Below, piece after piece: positions 1 through 8,886 of a stretch of DNA of 61,088 nucleotides. The stretch covers positions 1 through 61,088 of the forward strand of contig JACQUA010000039.1 of the NCBI GenBank assembly GCA_016210565.1, read 5' to 3'. A model generated the notes under the pieces. The model saw only the letters and a program-made list of their open reading frames with translations, was not told the origin of the DNA and did not search any database. The DNA is from Chloroflexota bacterium (lineage in GTDB: Bacteria; Chloroflexota; Dehalococcoidia; JACQUA01). The position numbers and the translations under genes were made by a program. The stretch's first letter is position 1; the number at the start of each line of letters is the position of its first letter.

Positions 1-332
1 CCCTGGCATGATCGGATCGCTCAATTGGTCGGACCATGCTCTTGACAAGACAGTTGCTGAGCGAAGCGAGCGTAGCCAGCGCAGTCGAAGAATCCTTCGC
101 GGCAGTGGACGAAAGACCCTTCGCCTGCCCCTTCGCTTCGCTCGGGTCTCCGGCTCGGGGTGACAGCCCACTTCCGGAGCAATCTGGAAAGTGCCGGGAC
201 GGGGAAGCGTCACCGATTCGGAAAACCAGACTGGAACGGGAATGACCATTCGTGTCTATTCGTGTTTATTCGTGGTTTCAGTTGCGACTCTTCAGGGTTC
301 TGGCCTTGTCCAGGTTTGCAATTGCCACTTTC
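1..332. other. Gene-free left edge with dispersed repeats
   Basis: I see no credible gene here. Bases 51-120 hold a GAGCGAAGCGAGC-type repeat that recurs in the same orientation at the right end of the window (61021-61088). Bases 247-279 hold an ATTCGTG-rich repeat that recurs at 35904-35936. The short open frames read through these repeats and lack ribosome binding sites. Confidence 0.6.
51..120. repeat. GAGCGAAGCGAGC dispersed repeat, left copy
   Basis: The stretch from about 51 to 120 matches 61021-61088 in the same orientation, including the core GAAGAATCCTTCG and the ending GACGAAAGACCC, with small differences in the middle. It is intergenic. A shorter relative occurs near 6070-6090. 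Confidence 0.7.
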
Positions 333-1505
333 TCATTTCTTCAGGGAGGCCTCAAATATCCTTGTCACTTCCTTTTGCAACTCCGTCTCCTTTTCCCGAA
401 AACCCTTTTCTATGGTGGAGTAATACTTCATCCCCGGCTGAAGCACGGTGGTGGGGTCCAGGTGGTCGGTCGGTACATCAACCCTCATGCTCTGAAAGCC
501 GGTGGTCCTGGTCTGAAGGGTCTGACCCTCTTTACTGAGAAGAAAATTGATGAATATCTTCGCCGCATTGGGGTGGGGACTGCCTTTGAGCTGCGCAATA
601 GTTCCGCCACCGCCGACGGATGAGTACGTGCCCTCTGAAGGAGTGAAGTACTCTATCGGGGCGCCTGCCTGCATGAATGGAAACACATCTCCCTTGGACG
701 GGCCTATGAGAATGGGGTATCTTCCTCTAGCCACCCACTCGGCCGCCAGACGGTTATTTCTTTGCGGGTTTAGCTCCTGTTTGACCAGCGCCCTCACAAA
801 ATCCCAGTCCTTTATGGCATAGGCAAGCATAGCCAGGGTTGATGAACCCGCCCCTCCGATGGTGGGGTCCATGATCACTATCTTCCCTTTCCACTTCGGG
901 TCCAGCAAGTCATTCCAGGATTTCAGTTCTCCGGGTTTAACCATATCGGTATTGATAACCGTGGGCGGCGCCACATACTCACGATGCGCCAGCAGCGTTT
1001 TCTCATCCGGGTCGAGCCAGGTCAGTTCACCCCGCCACCAGGCTTTGGGATCGATGACCTCGGGCAGGACCAGCATCTTTTCCAGGGGTTGAAGCACGCC
1101 CGCGGGCTGGTATATCTTGTCAAAGTTACTCGCTGAGATGGACAACACCAGGTCGGCATTGTTAATCTTCAGGCGCTGTTCCCTCATTATGCGTTCGGCG
1201 ATCTCCGCAGAGGTCCCCATCAGCGCATCCACAGTCATAGAGTATTTCTTCTCCATCACGTCAATGAAAGCCTGCCGCCATTCCGGTCCCAGGTTGGCGT
1301 AAACATTGACCTGGCCTTCTTTTCTCGCCGCAGCAAGGGTGCGCTCCCAATCCTCCTCCCAGCCCCCTCTGACCGACGCACCTGTCGAGACCTGCGCCGA
1401 TGCGGGTGGGGGCTGCTCAACAGTCACTGGCCTCTGACCGCAAGCAAGCGCCACAATCGAAAGAAGAACGGCAAGGCTGACGATTGTCCCGAGATGTTTT
1501 CTCAT
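333..1505 (-). CDS. SBP1: extracellular solute-binding lipoprotein (Fe3+/organic-acid type)
   Basis: This encodes a 390-residue periplasmic-type binding protein of the SBP_bac_6/iron-type superfamily (PF13343/PF13416 relatives). The start is the ATG at 1505, preceded by GGAGG and followed by a lipoprotein signal ending in VALAC (Cys22); an upstream in-frame start would bury the signal. After a Pro/Ala linker comes the family hallmark W-E-x2-W-E-x-T-L-x3-RKEG, then a DPKW-KGK segment, an HPNAAK-F-NFLLSKEGQ segment and a DVPTDHLDP segment shared by all twelve paralogues here. It is last in a minus-strand series after PrpD1, 203 bases away. The ligand is unknown; no permease is nearby. Role as a ligand receptor is from family knowledge. 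Confidence 0.9.
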   Translation of the reverse strand: MRKHLGTIVSLAVLLSIVALACGQRPVTVEQPPPASAQVSTGASVRGGWEEDWERTLAAARKEGQVNVYANLGPEWRQAFIDVMEKKYSMTVDALMGTSAEIAERIMREQRLKINNADLVLSISASNFDKIYQPAGVLQPLEKMLVLPEVIDPKAWWRGELTWLDPDEKTLLAHREYVAPPTVINTDMVKPGELKSWNDLLDPKWKGKIVIMDPTIGGAGSSTLAMLAYAIKDWDFVRALVKQELNPQRNNRLAAEWVARGRYPILIGPSKGDVFPFMQAGAPIEYFTPSEGTYSSVGGGGTIAQLKGSPHPNAAKIFINFLLSKEGQTLQTRTTGFQSMRVDVPTDHLDPTTVLQPGMKYYSTIEKGFREKETELQKEVTRIFEASLKK

Positions 1506-1666
1506 TGTGTTTCCTCCGAATAGAACACAGTGCCGCCCCGATGCATCGGGGCGCGCCATGGATTTTGAACAAGCCAGACTTAACCTGTCGAACACGGATC
1601 CACACCACCCCATTCGTAGCCAATACTGGCCATTCGCACGAAAAGCGACCGTCTCGAAGTCCGGGG

Positions 1667-1693
1667 CTCACAGGCACGGCAGACTGTGGTACC
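1667..1693 (-). repeat. ACAGGC palindrome, single copy (reverse)
   Basis: A CTCACAGGC...CTGTGGTACC copy of the dispersed palindrome family lies between PrpD1 and SBP1. One arm carries a mismatch (GACTGTG), so this copy is partly decayed. Confidence 0.7.
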
Positions 1694-1708
1694 GGCGGGC
1701 AACAGTCT

Positions 1709-3097
1709 TCAGGCCACCACGCACTTTATGGCCTCTCGAATGTCCCTTATTTGCTCCAACCCGGACCACACCTGCACTGCTTCCCGGACTTCCGGTTCAG
1801 TCAGTACCAGGCGGGCATTGGTCTCAAACTTGGACTTGATGTTCTCGAAACCCCAGGGGCTCTTCTGGCTGCCCAATAACCCACCGGGGGGGATTGCTTT
1901 GCTGACGGTCTGGCCGTTCTTGAGGCGGACCGTTACGGGGCTTCCCGTAGCGCCGGTCGTCCCTCCAGCGGGCCACCGGAGCTCTGCCCCGGCGTAGCTC
2001 ACCTCCCACTTAGACAACACGCGGATGCGTACCTTATCCATTGTTTCCCGTATGCGCGGATCCCGGATACACTGTTCACTGAAGGTATCAATGTCCACTT
2101 TCCCCAGCACCAGCGCGGCGGCGGCGTTGTACCGCATGCTGAATTTGGCATGGAGTCCGGTTCGCGGCCTTTCGTATATCGGGTCTATGTAGTGGGAAAA
2201 GTAGGCCTGCGGTACTTCCACCACCTCCACGTCCCGATAATCGAAGCCGTGTTCCTGCATTAGCTCCCGCAAGGCATCTATGGTGTAATGATTCGCCAGG
2301 CCGCAGGGATATTTCTTGATGGTCACTATGTCCTGGGTCCGGAACGGCTTTCCCACACGTTCCACCAGTTTCTGCGTGTCCTGTTCCTCACCGAAAAAGG
2401 CTTCGACAAAACCGCTGGGATGCTCTATTATGCACTCGCCGGCAGTCCAACCCTTAGCGGCCAGTTCCGCCGCCATCACGCCATCACGCGCCGCCAACCC
2501 CGCATCCAGCGGCTTGGTCATGGTGCCGATATTGTGGTTAAGCCCCCCCGCCATCGAGCCGGCAATCCCCAGCGCCATCTGCACCTGTCTCCGGTCCAGC
2601 TTCAGCAACTTGCTGCAAGCGGCGGCAGCGCCGATCCTTCCGAATACGCCCATCTTGAGAAAAGGAGATTCGCTGGTTTTGCCGCGCGGCGTTACGGCTT
2701 CTCCTGCCTCGTGGCCGATGACGTAGGCTTCCACCAGGTCTCGCCCGGAAGCCCCCACCTTCTCCGCCAGCGCCAGCAGGGCAGGAAAGAGAATCGTGGC
2801 CGCATGGGCAAAGGCGCTTGAGTCGTTGTAGTCCAGGGCATCACCCATGGCTCCGTGGACGAGCGCAGCGCTGCAGGCCGGCAGCCGCTGCCCCGACGGG
2901 ACAACCGTCGCTTCAGGCTTGCCCCCCAACCCACCAATGTAGCTCGTGATAATGTTGCCCAGCGGCTCCCCGGAACCCGCCAGGATTACACCCAGGCAGT
3001 CAAAACAGGTCTCCTGCGCCACCCGCCTTGCCTCGGGCGGAACGTCCTCGTACCCGGTACTAACGATCCATGTGGCCAGGTATTCCGTTGGTCCCAT
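1709..3097 (-). CDS. MmgE/PrpD family protein 1
   Basis: A 462-residue protein matching the MmgE/PrpD family (2-methylcitrate dehydratase, iminodisuccinate epimerase and cis-aconitate decarboxylase relatives; PF03972). Visible features are the N-terminal helical region with DCLGVILAG, the GDALDYND segment near residue 85, and KKYPCGLANHYTIDAL near residue 260, all typical of the family. Length is normal. The start ATG follows AGGAG. It follows the M29-like gene by 82 bases in a minus-strand operon and is followed by SBP1. A dehydratase or epimerase of a hydroxy di- or tri-carboxylic acid is a family-level inference; no substrate can be assigned. A second member is at 35958-37364. Confidence 0.9.
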   Translation of the reverse strand: MGPTEYLATWIVSTGYEDVPPEARRVAQETCFDCLGVILAGSGEPLGNIITSYIGGLGGKPEATVVPSGQRLPACSAALVHGAMGDALDYNDSSAFAHAATILFPALLALAEKVGASGRDLVEAYVIGHEAGEAVTPRGKTSESPFLKMGVFGRIGAAAACSKLLKLDRRQVQMALGIAGSMAGGLNHNIGTMTKPLDAGLAARDGVMAAELAAKGWTAGECIIEHPSGFVEAFFGEEQDTQKLVERVGKPFRTQDIVTIKKYPCGLANHYTIDALRELMQEHGFDYRDVEVVEVPQAYFSHYIDPIYERPRTGLHAKFSMRYNAAAALVLGKVDIDTFSEQCIRDPRIRETMDKVRIRVLSKWEVSYAGAELRWPAGGTTGATGSPVTVRLKNGQTVSKAIPPGGLLGSQKSPWGFENIKSKFETNARLVLTEPEVREAVQVWSGLEQIRDIREAIKCVVA

Positions 3098-3179
3098 AGC
3101 GACTCCTAGAGCAACTCCGGCGCGGGTTGCCGGAGTTCTTCCGGCGCAGTTCCGTGGACTGACAAATGCCGCTCACAGG

Positions 3180-4640
3180 TCATATCGACTGCCCGGCCTT
3201 CAGTCGCTTCTTCAGGTAGGCCACCGGATCGGGGGCATAGTCTTCCCAATAATTGCCGTCACAGTTTATGCCGGGCAGGGGAGGATTCCAATCATACCTG
3301 AGCAGGCTGTCAGGATCCCCATGCCTCGCAGCCAGAGCCCGGACTTCCGGCTCATCTAGAGCGGCTATCCTGCCTTTGTCAATTATCTTGTGCCAGTAGT
3401 TACTACCTCGCAGGGCAACTTCAAAGGTGGCGAAGTAATTATGCACGTGAATGTGACCCTGGGGCATCCGGTGTTTCTTGGCATGGATGCCCCATTCCTT
3501 TTCCGTGGCGTAGGTCCTGCTGCCGAAGCCATGGTGAAACACGCCGGCCCTGGTCCTCTCAGGGAGATTGGGATAGACCCAGTAGCTTCTGAACAGGTCC
3601 GCCCGGCGCCGGTGCACCCCCACGGCCGTGCACAAAGCCGTGTCACAGAACCAGAACAGCCCCTTCCCAGGATAGCCCGGCCATTGGAGGTCCCTGGTCT
3701 CATCCATCAGCGCCCTGATGCCGTCTCCATACTTCCCACCCCCTCTAACCTCTACCAGACGGTCGTTTTCGAAATAGGCCTCAATCCGAGGGAAGAAGCC
3801 GCAATGATTGGCCGTGCCCGCCAGACAGCCGGTCACCCGGGGGAATACCGGCGGGGCATCCAGCGACTCTTTTCGCAATTCCCTCACGTCGCCGGCGGTG
3901 GCCTGGAGAGGATTCATCAGCAGGTGACCGTGGACCATGGCTGCCAGTTCCCACCTCTTCGCCTCTTCCGCACTCAAGGCGAACTCCAGGAACGTACCCT
4001 CCGGGTCCGTTATCCGGACCTTTGCGGCTTTTCCCAGCGGTTCCACGATTCTTCTCTCGAATTCCTCCCAGACTGCCAGCGGAAAAGTATGTCCCCGGGA
4101 CAGAAACCATTCCCAGGTGTTGAAAGGCCAGAACCCCCGGAACTTCTCGCCGTGCTTGCCCAGGCCTCTCCCGGCGTTGGCCCCGGCCACATCAATGAAC
4201 ACCCCGGTGTATTCAGGATGATTGTCCAGATACCTGGCAGTCGCTTCCACCAGACCCATGCCGGTGACAAGGTCTTCCATGGTGCCGGAGGCTTTTCCTT
4301 CTTTGAGCAACTCCAGTTCCTTCCAGCCATCCTCCACGCTGGCCACCCCCGGGTTCTTCCCAACCAGGTCAACGGGATATAAGAAATCGACTCGCTCGGC
4401 GCCATTCTCCATCAACGCCTGCCTGGCCGCTTCGGCAACAAATTGGTCCTGGTCAGGCAACGTCACGATGACATCCCTGTCTCCCGGTCTCACGACCAGC
4501 TCAGGGGCCACGCTTGTGCGAACGTTCTCTGCGGGCCCTATCCTCCTGATTAACCGACGGGCCTGGGACAGGCAATCATCAACGCTCTTCGGCTCCTTCA
4601 AATCAGGGGAACAAGGCGCTGGATAGCTATAGACGGACAT
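3180..4640 (-). CDS. M29 aminopeptidase-like / NicX-like metalloprotein 1
   Basis: A 486-residue protein with the layout of the AmpS/M29 superfamily (COG2309), which also contains the ring-cleaving 2,5-dihydroxypyridine dioxygenase NicX. The N-terminal part has the usual VVRPGDRDVIVTLP strand, a variable centre follows, and a His-rich stretch GHIHVHNYFATFEVA occurs near residue 415. The segment IIDKGR-x5-DEPEV-x3-A-x4-GDP-x2-LLR-x-DW recurs in the gene at 15810-17027, showing that the two are distant paralogues. ATG follows AAGGAG. It lies between SBP2 and PrpD1. A metal-dependent hydrolase or dioxygenase acting on small aromatic or peptide-like molecules is possible; function is not settled. 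Confidence 0.75.
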   Translation of the reverse strand: MSVYSYPAPCSPDLKEPKSVDDCLSQARRLIRRIGPAENVRTSVAPELVVRPGDRDVIVTLPDQDQFVAEAARQALMENGAERVDFLYPVDLVGKNPGVASVEDGWKELELLKEGKASGTMEDLVTGMGLVEATARYLDNHPEYTGVFIDVAGANAGRGLGKHGEKFRGFWPFNTWEWFLSRGHTFPLAVWEEFERRIVEPLGKAAKVRITDPEGTFLEFALSAEEAKRWELAAMVHGHLLMNPLQATAGDVRELRKESLDAPPVFPRVTGCLAGTANHCGFFPRIEAYFENDRLVEVRGGGKYGDGIRALMDETRDLQWPGYPGKGLFWFCDTALCTAVGVHRRRADLFRSYWVYPNLPERTRAGVFHHGFGSRTYATEKEWGIHAKKHRMPQGHIHVHNYFATFEVALRGSNYWHKIIDKGRIAALDEPEVRALAARHGDPDSLLRYDWNPPLPGINCDGNYWEDYAPDPVAYLKKRLKAGQSI

Positions 4641-4724
4641 GAATCTCCTTGCGGGACAATCTTTTCGCTAATTTGTGCAGGCGAGTACCAACAGGCGCGG
4701 GGCGCAAGGCAGAGATCAGTCTTT

Positions 4725-5888
4725 TCATTTCGAAAGCTGCTTCATTACTTCTGCCAGCCTGCGGGTTATTTCGTCCAGCTTTTGAAGATAGCCCCTGTCC
4801 TCGGTGGAGAAATACTTGATCCCCGGGCGACGCACCACCTCGGGGTCCAGGAAATCAGTCGGCACGTCGACCCTGGCGCTGGGATAGCCGCCAACTCTGG
4901 CGGTGATGTTCTGCCCCTCCTTACTCAGGAGGAAATTGATGAACACTTTTGCCGCGTTAGGATGCGGACTACCATTGGGGACAGCCAGCGACCCGGAGCC
5001 GCTACCGGTGATCGAACCGTCTTCGAAGTTCACCAACTGGATCGGGGCGCCGGCCTGCTTGAATTGAGCCACCTCTCCCTTGCCCGGCCCTATTGCGATG
5101 GGATACCTTGCCCTGGAGACCCACTCCGCCATAAGACGGTAATCCCTTTGCACATTGGGTTCCTGTTTGACCAGGCGGTCTATGTAATTCCAATCCTTTA
5201 TGGCATAGGCCAGCATCGTCATCACCACTTTGCCGGCGCCGCCTATTGCCGGGTCGCTCAAGATCATCTTTCCTTTCCACTTCGGACTCAGCAGATCGTC
5301 CCACACTTTCATCTCTTGAGGCTTGACCATGTCCGTGTTGATAAGCACCGGAGCAGACACCATCTCACGGAACCACAAGAGGGTCTTCGTATCCGGGTCG
5401 AACCAGTTCAGCTTGCCCCCGGCCCAGGCTTTGGGGTCTATAACCTCCGGGAGGATGAGCATCGGTTCAAAGGACTGGAGGACCCCTGCCGATTGGTAGA
5501 TGTCCAGAAAAGCGCTGCTGCTAATGACCGCAATCACGTCGGCCTGATAGAGCTTGTTCCGCTGCTCTCTCAGTATGCGTTCGCCGATCTCCATCGATTT
5601 CCCGGTTACCGTGCTGACGGTTATCCCGTACTTTTTTTCCATGACCTCATTCATAGCCACCCGCCATTCAGCGCCATACGTCTCGTAGATAGTGACCTGG
5701 CCTTCTTTCCTCGCGGCGCCGAGCGTGCGGTCCCATTCTTGCTCCCAGGCCGGTTTCGATGACGCGCCCCTCGCCGGTGGGCTGGCCGCCACCGGCGCCG
5801 GTTCTGGCCGTGGAGCACAGGCCAGGACCAAAGCGGGCAACAGCATCAGCGCCAGCACAGCCATTTTGATTGCAGTTATCTTATGCAT
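4725..5888 (-). CDS. SBP2: extracellular solute-binding lipoprotein
   Basis: A 387-residue paralogue of SBP1. The signal ends in LVLAC (Cys24), followed by a Pro/Ala-rich linker and the AWEQEWDRTLGAARKEG hallmark. The central part has SPKWKGKM-x3-DPAIGGAG and AEWVSRARYPI; the C-terminal lobe has SPHPNAAKVFINFLLSKEGQ and DVPTDFLDP. The ATG follows AAAGGAGG. It directly precedes the M29-like gene (84 bases) and so probably heads an operon with it and PrpD1. By family it binds a small organic anion outside the membrane; no transporter partner is encoded beside it. Confidence 0.9.
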   Translation of the reverse strand: MHKITAIKMAVLALMLLPALVLACAPRPEPAPVAASPPARGASSKPAWEQEWDRTLGAARKEGQVTIYETYGAEWRVAMNEVMEKKYGITVSTVTGKSMEIGERILREQRNKLYQADVIAVISSSAFLDIYQSAGVLQSFEPMLILPEVIDPKAWAGGKLNWFDPDTKTLLWFREMVSAPVLINTDMVKPQEMKVWDDLLSPKWKGKMILSDPAIGGAGKVVMTMLAYAIKDWNYIDRLVKQEPNVQRDYRLMAEWVSRARYPIAIGPGKGEVAQFKQAGAPIQLVNFEDGSITGSGSGSLAVPNGSPHPNAAKVFINFLLSKEGQNITARVGGYPSARVDVPTDFLDPEVVRRPGIKYFSTEDRGYLQKLDEITRRLAEVMKQLSK

Positions 5889-6361
5889 CCCGGTTCCTCC
5901 TTTACAGAGAAGTCTCTAATATCGGTCCTTCATCGGAATGACAGTGCTACACTTCAGGATAACGCCAGGCCACGAGATTCACACAAGATTCTCGCGACAT
6001 CAGTCTCCTGGTTTCCAGGTTCTCTAAGCCTCCATACCGCTAGTGCTTAACTGCCAAATTCCGCGAAAAGGTTCTTCGCTTCGCTCAGAGTTTGTGAATT
6101 AATTGAAAACCCAGATATGAGCGAGACAAGTCGCTAGATAGGGACTAACCAATTTCTTCACAAGCTCTCAGAATGACAGGCCCGGCCGGCTGTCACCCTG
6201 ACCCCCGACTTGATCGGGGGGAAGGGTCTTTCTCATTGCAACGCTTTCTCTGGCAATTGAACACCAGCTCTTTTACGAATCCGGCGTTCATCTCGTGAAA
6301 TCCTGTGGTTCCCTCACTCAAACTGGCCCCCACCCTTGCAAGCTGATTGTGTAACGCTGCG
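5889..6361. other. Gene-free gap with repeat fragments
   Basis: I see no gene in these 473 bases. The gap contains a CACGAGATTCACACAAGATT stretch near 5972-5995, a CTTCGCTTCGCTCAGAG fragment near 6074-6092, and a CCCCCGA...TCGGGGG inverted repeat near 6205-6222. All belong to repeat families found elsewhere in the window. Confidence 0.55.
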
Positions 6362-7525
6362 TCAGAACGTCACGAGGGGTTTAAACATCTCGACCACCCT
6401 CTTGACGAAATCGGCTTCCTGCCTCAGGTACTCCTGGTCGAGAGAAGAAAGATATTTCACCCCTGGCTGCCGTACTGTGATCGGGTCCAGATGGTCCGTG
6501 GGCACATCGTTTCTGGCGCTCTGATGACCGGTGGCCCTCGAAGAAAGGGTCTGCCCCTCCTTGCTGAGCAGGAAATTTATGAACACCTTGGCGGCATTGG
6601 GCTGGGGCGCGCCTTTGGGCAAGTAGACATTGCCGGTACCGGATATCAGGTACGCCCCTTCTTGCGGCACTATCAGCTTCATCGGAGCGCCCTCTTTGGT
6701 GAAGTTGTACATGAGTTCGGCGGACCCGTCGATAGAGAATGGATATTTCCCCCGGGCGACCCACTCGACCAGGAGGCGCTGGTCCCTCTGTATGACAGGC
6801 TCCTGTTTGATCAGGTCTTTGATGAAGTCCCAGTCCAGTATTCCATAGGCAAGCATGACCATGGCCTTCTGGCCGCCGCTGGCGATGGTGGGGTCATCGA
6901 GCAAGATCTTGCCCTTCCACCTGGGATTCAACATGTCCTTCCATGACTTCAGGTCTCCGGGCTTAACCAGATCGGTGTTGACCGTCACCGATGCCTTGAC
7001 ATAGGCATAGAAATGAAAGCCGGTCTTTCCATCAGGATCGAGGTAAGGAAATTGGCCGTTCCACCAGCCCTTCGGGTCATTGACCTCCGGCAGCACCAGC
7101 ACCCTGTCCAGAGGTTCAAGGACGCCCGCTGGCTGCAACATCTGGGAAAACTGGGACGCGCCAAATACCCCGACATCGGCCACGTAGGTCTTCGCCCTCT
7201 GCTCACGGAGCATGCGTTCGCCGACTTCGGCGGATTTTCCGGACAGCACATCAACGATGATGTCGTACTTGGCGCGCATGCCGGCCGACATGGCCGCCCG
7301 CCACTCGGCGCCGTATCCGCTGTAGACCACTACCTTGCCTTCTTTCTTCGCTTCGCTCAAAGTGCGCTCCCAGTCCTGTTCCCAGGCCGCTTTGACCGCC
7401 GGGACCGGCGCTGGCTTGTCTCCCGCTGCCGGCGGCTGGGTGTTTGTCACTCCGGGACTACACGCCAGGACAACGAAAGCCATTACCATGGAAATCAGCA
7501 TGGTTGCCATGAGAGTTCTGCCCAT
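6362..7525 (-). CDS. SBP3: extracellular solute-binding lipoprotein
   Basis: A 387-residue member of the same SBP family. The signal peptide ends in VVLAC (Cys22). The hallmark AAWEQDWERTLSEAKKEG follows a Pro-rich linker. NPRWKGKILLDDPTIASGG, VEWVARGKYPF and QPNAAKVFINFLLSKEGQ mark the two lobes, and DVPTDHLDP lies near the C-terminus. ATG at 7525 follows AGGAGG. It lies downstream of the two CapA genes (119 bases from CapA1) and upstream of SBP2, separated from it by a 473-base repeat-bearing gap. Ligand is unknown. Confidence 0.9.
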   Translation of the reverse strand: MGRTLMATMLISMVMAFVVLACSPGVTNTQPPAAGDKPAPVPAVKAAWEQDWERTLSEAKKEGKVVVYSGYGAEWRAAMSAGMRAKYDIIVDVLSGKSAEVGERMLREQRAKTYVADVGVFGASQFSQMLQPAGVLEPLDRVLVLPEVNDPKGWWNGQFPYLDPDGKTGFHFYAYVKASVTVNTDLVKPGDLKSWKDMLNPRWKGKILLDDPTIASGGQKAMVMLAYGILDWDFIKDLIKQEPVIQRDQRLLVEWVARGKYPFSIDGSAELMYNFTKEGAPMKLIVPQEGAYLISGTGNVYLPKGAPQPNAAKVFINFLLSKEGQTLSSRATGHQSARNDVPTDHLDPITVRQPGVKYLSSLDQEYLRQEADFVKRVVEMFKPLVTF

Positions 7526-7644
7526 TTTTGTACCTCCTGAAGATCAATTCTGTACAACCGTCGTTGGTCGTCAATCGTCTCGACTGCTGTCTTCACAAAC
7601 GAACTTCTTGACCTTTCCTCCTTCGATCCCGGCAGGCGCGCGGC

Positions 7645-8754
7645 CTACCCGGTATCGATAACAATCTCGTCTCCTTCCCGGTAGAACCTGGTCCCCAACC
7701 GCTGGTCGCTGCAGAGCCAGCTCACATAGTCAAACACCTCATCGCTGCGCTTGTCGGAACAGTGAAGTACCTCGGGTTGCGATTGCCGGTTGATCATGGC
7801 GGGCAAATACGAAACTCTCTGGACCTTCTTGCCTGAAATGATGATACTGGCAATCATCGTCTTCCTGGAATCGCGCGGATAGGGATAAAGAGGATATTCG
7901 GGGTCCAACTCCCACTGCAAGACCTGCCAGGTAGGGTCACGGTGTATGGTTTCAACACGACGGCCATCCTTGGCGAAGTTGCCCAGGCTATAAAAGACCA
8001 CTTTGCCCCGGTACGCCTCGATCCCCTTGAGGATATGGGTATGATGACCGAGGATCAGGTCCGCGCCGGCGTCGATAGCGGCATGGGCCGCCTCCTTTTG
8101 GTACATGGCAATCAGCGCGGGAATTATGTGTATCCCCCAGTGCATGGATACCACCACCACGTCAGCGAGGGGTCTTACCTTCTTGATATCTTCTATCATC
8201 GCCCGCAGGTCCTCCTGCTTGGCGAAGGAGAGCACCCTCGGCGGCATCCCGGGCTGAGAGTCATACTGCTCGTAAGCGGTCGTGGCCCGCAGTGGGACAG
8301 CGCCCGGCCGGTCCATCCTGGCTTCATAGCCCTTTGGCAAGACAGAGCAATAGGCCAGAAAAGCCACCCTCGTCCCGTTTCGCTCAATGATAGCGGGCTG
8401 TCTGGCCTCGTCGATGTTCCTGCCGCCGCCTATGACTGTGATCCCGATGTGTCTCAAGTGGTTGATGCTCTCCAAAAACGCCTCGGCGCCGAAATCCAGA
8501 CTGTGGTTGCTGGCGCCGCCTATAACGTTGAACCCGGCCCTCGCCAGTGCCGAGGCCTTCCACGGCGCGACGGGCGAACCGGTCCCAGCATGGGCTTGGG
8601 GAATCCCCTTTTCAGCGAATACACCTTCATACTGGCCGATAAGAATATCGGCCAGTTTGAAGGCCGGCAGGACCAGGGTGAACAGCGAATCCGGGTTGTC
8701 ACGCCGAAACCCGAGGTCACCGACTCCGTACAGGACTACCCTGTCTTCATTCAT
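7645..8754 (-). CDS. CapA family metallophosphatase-fold protein 1
   Basis: A 369-residue protein of the PGA_cap/CapA family (PF09587; calcineurin-like fold). Motifs are GDLGFRR near the start, ASNHSLDFG near residue 80, SMHWGIH and GADLILGHHTHILKGIE near residues 205-240, and YSLGNF. Unlike poly-gamma-glutamate CapA, it begins directly with the fold and has no signal peptide or membrane anchor, so it should be cytoplasmic. ATG follows GAGGAG. It is paired with the paralogue at 8887-10056 and flanked by SBP3 and SBP4. A role in cleaving or ligating an amide-linked or phosphorylated substrate is only a family-level guess; capsule synthesis is unlikely because capB and capC are absent. Confidence 0.88.
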   Translation of the reverse strand: MNEDRVVLYGVGDLGFRRDNPDSLFTLVLPAFKLADILIGQYEGVFAEKGIPQAHAGTGSPVAPWKASALARAGFNVIGGASNHSLDFGAEAFLESINHLRHIGITVIGGGRNIDEARQPAIIERNGTRVAFLAYCSVLPKGYEARMDRPGAVPLRATTAYEQYDSQPGMPPRVLSFAKQEDLRAMIEDIKKVRPLADVVVVSMHWGIHIIPALIAMYQKEAAHAAIDAGADLILGHHTHILKGIEAYRGKVVFYSLGNFAKDGRRVETIHRDPTWQVLQWELDPEYPLYPYPRDSRKTMIASIIISGKKVQRVSYLPAMINRQSQPEVLHCSDKRSDEVFDYVSWLCSDQRLGTRFYREGDEIVIDTG

Positions 8755-8773
8755 GCAAGCTCCTCACAAGTTA

Positions 8774-8801
8774 CCAGTGCCACAGGCGTCCCGCCTGTGA
8801 A
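8774..8801 (+). repeat. ACAGGC palindrome, single copy
   Basis: CCACAGGC-GTCCC-GCCTGTGAAAG in the 132-base gap between the two capA-like genes. The stem is intact (ACAGGC/GCCTGT) and the loop is one base shorter than in most copies. Confidence 0.7.
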
Positions 8802-8886
8802 AGCTGCGATCTTCACCGTGGATGGTTTGGCAGGCCAGGCATGACCGGGCCCGCTCCGAACAACCCGGCGGCCGGCCAAACCGTCA

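Noticed and set aside
333..1505. SBP1 and paralogues as ferric iron transporters
   Set aside because: The superfamily name suggests iron, but no fbpB/fbpC-type genes are linked and the neighbours are organic-acid enzymes; I see no adjacent Tyr pair at the position expected for FbpA-type iron binding.
3390..4382. 330-codon open frame antisense to the M29-like gene
   Set aside because: Same reason: shadow frame in high-GC DNA.
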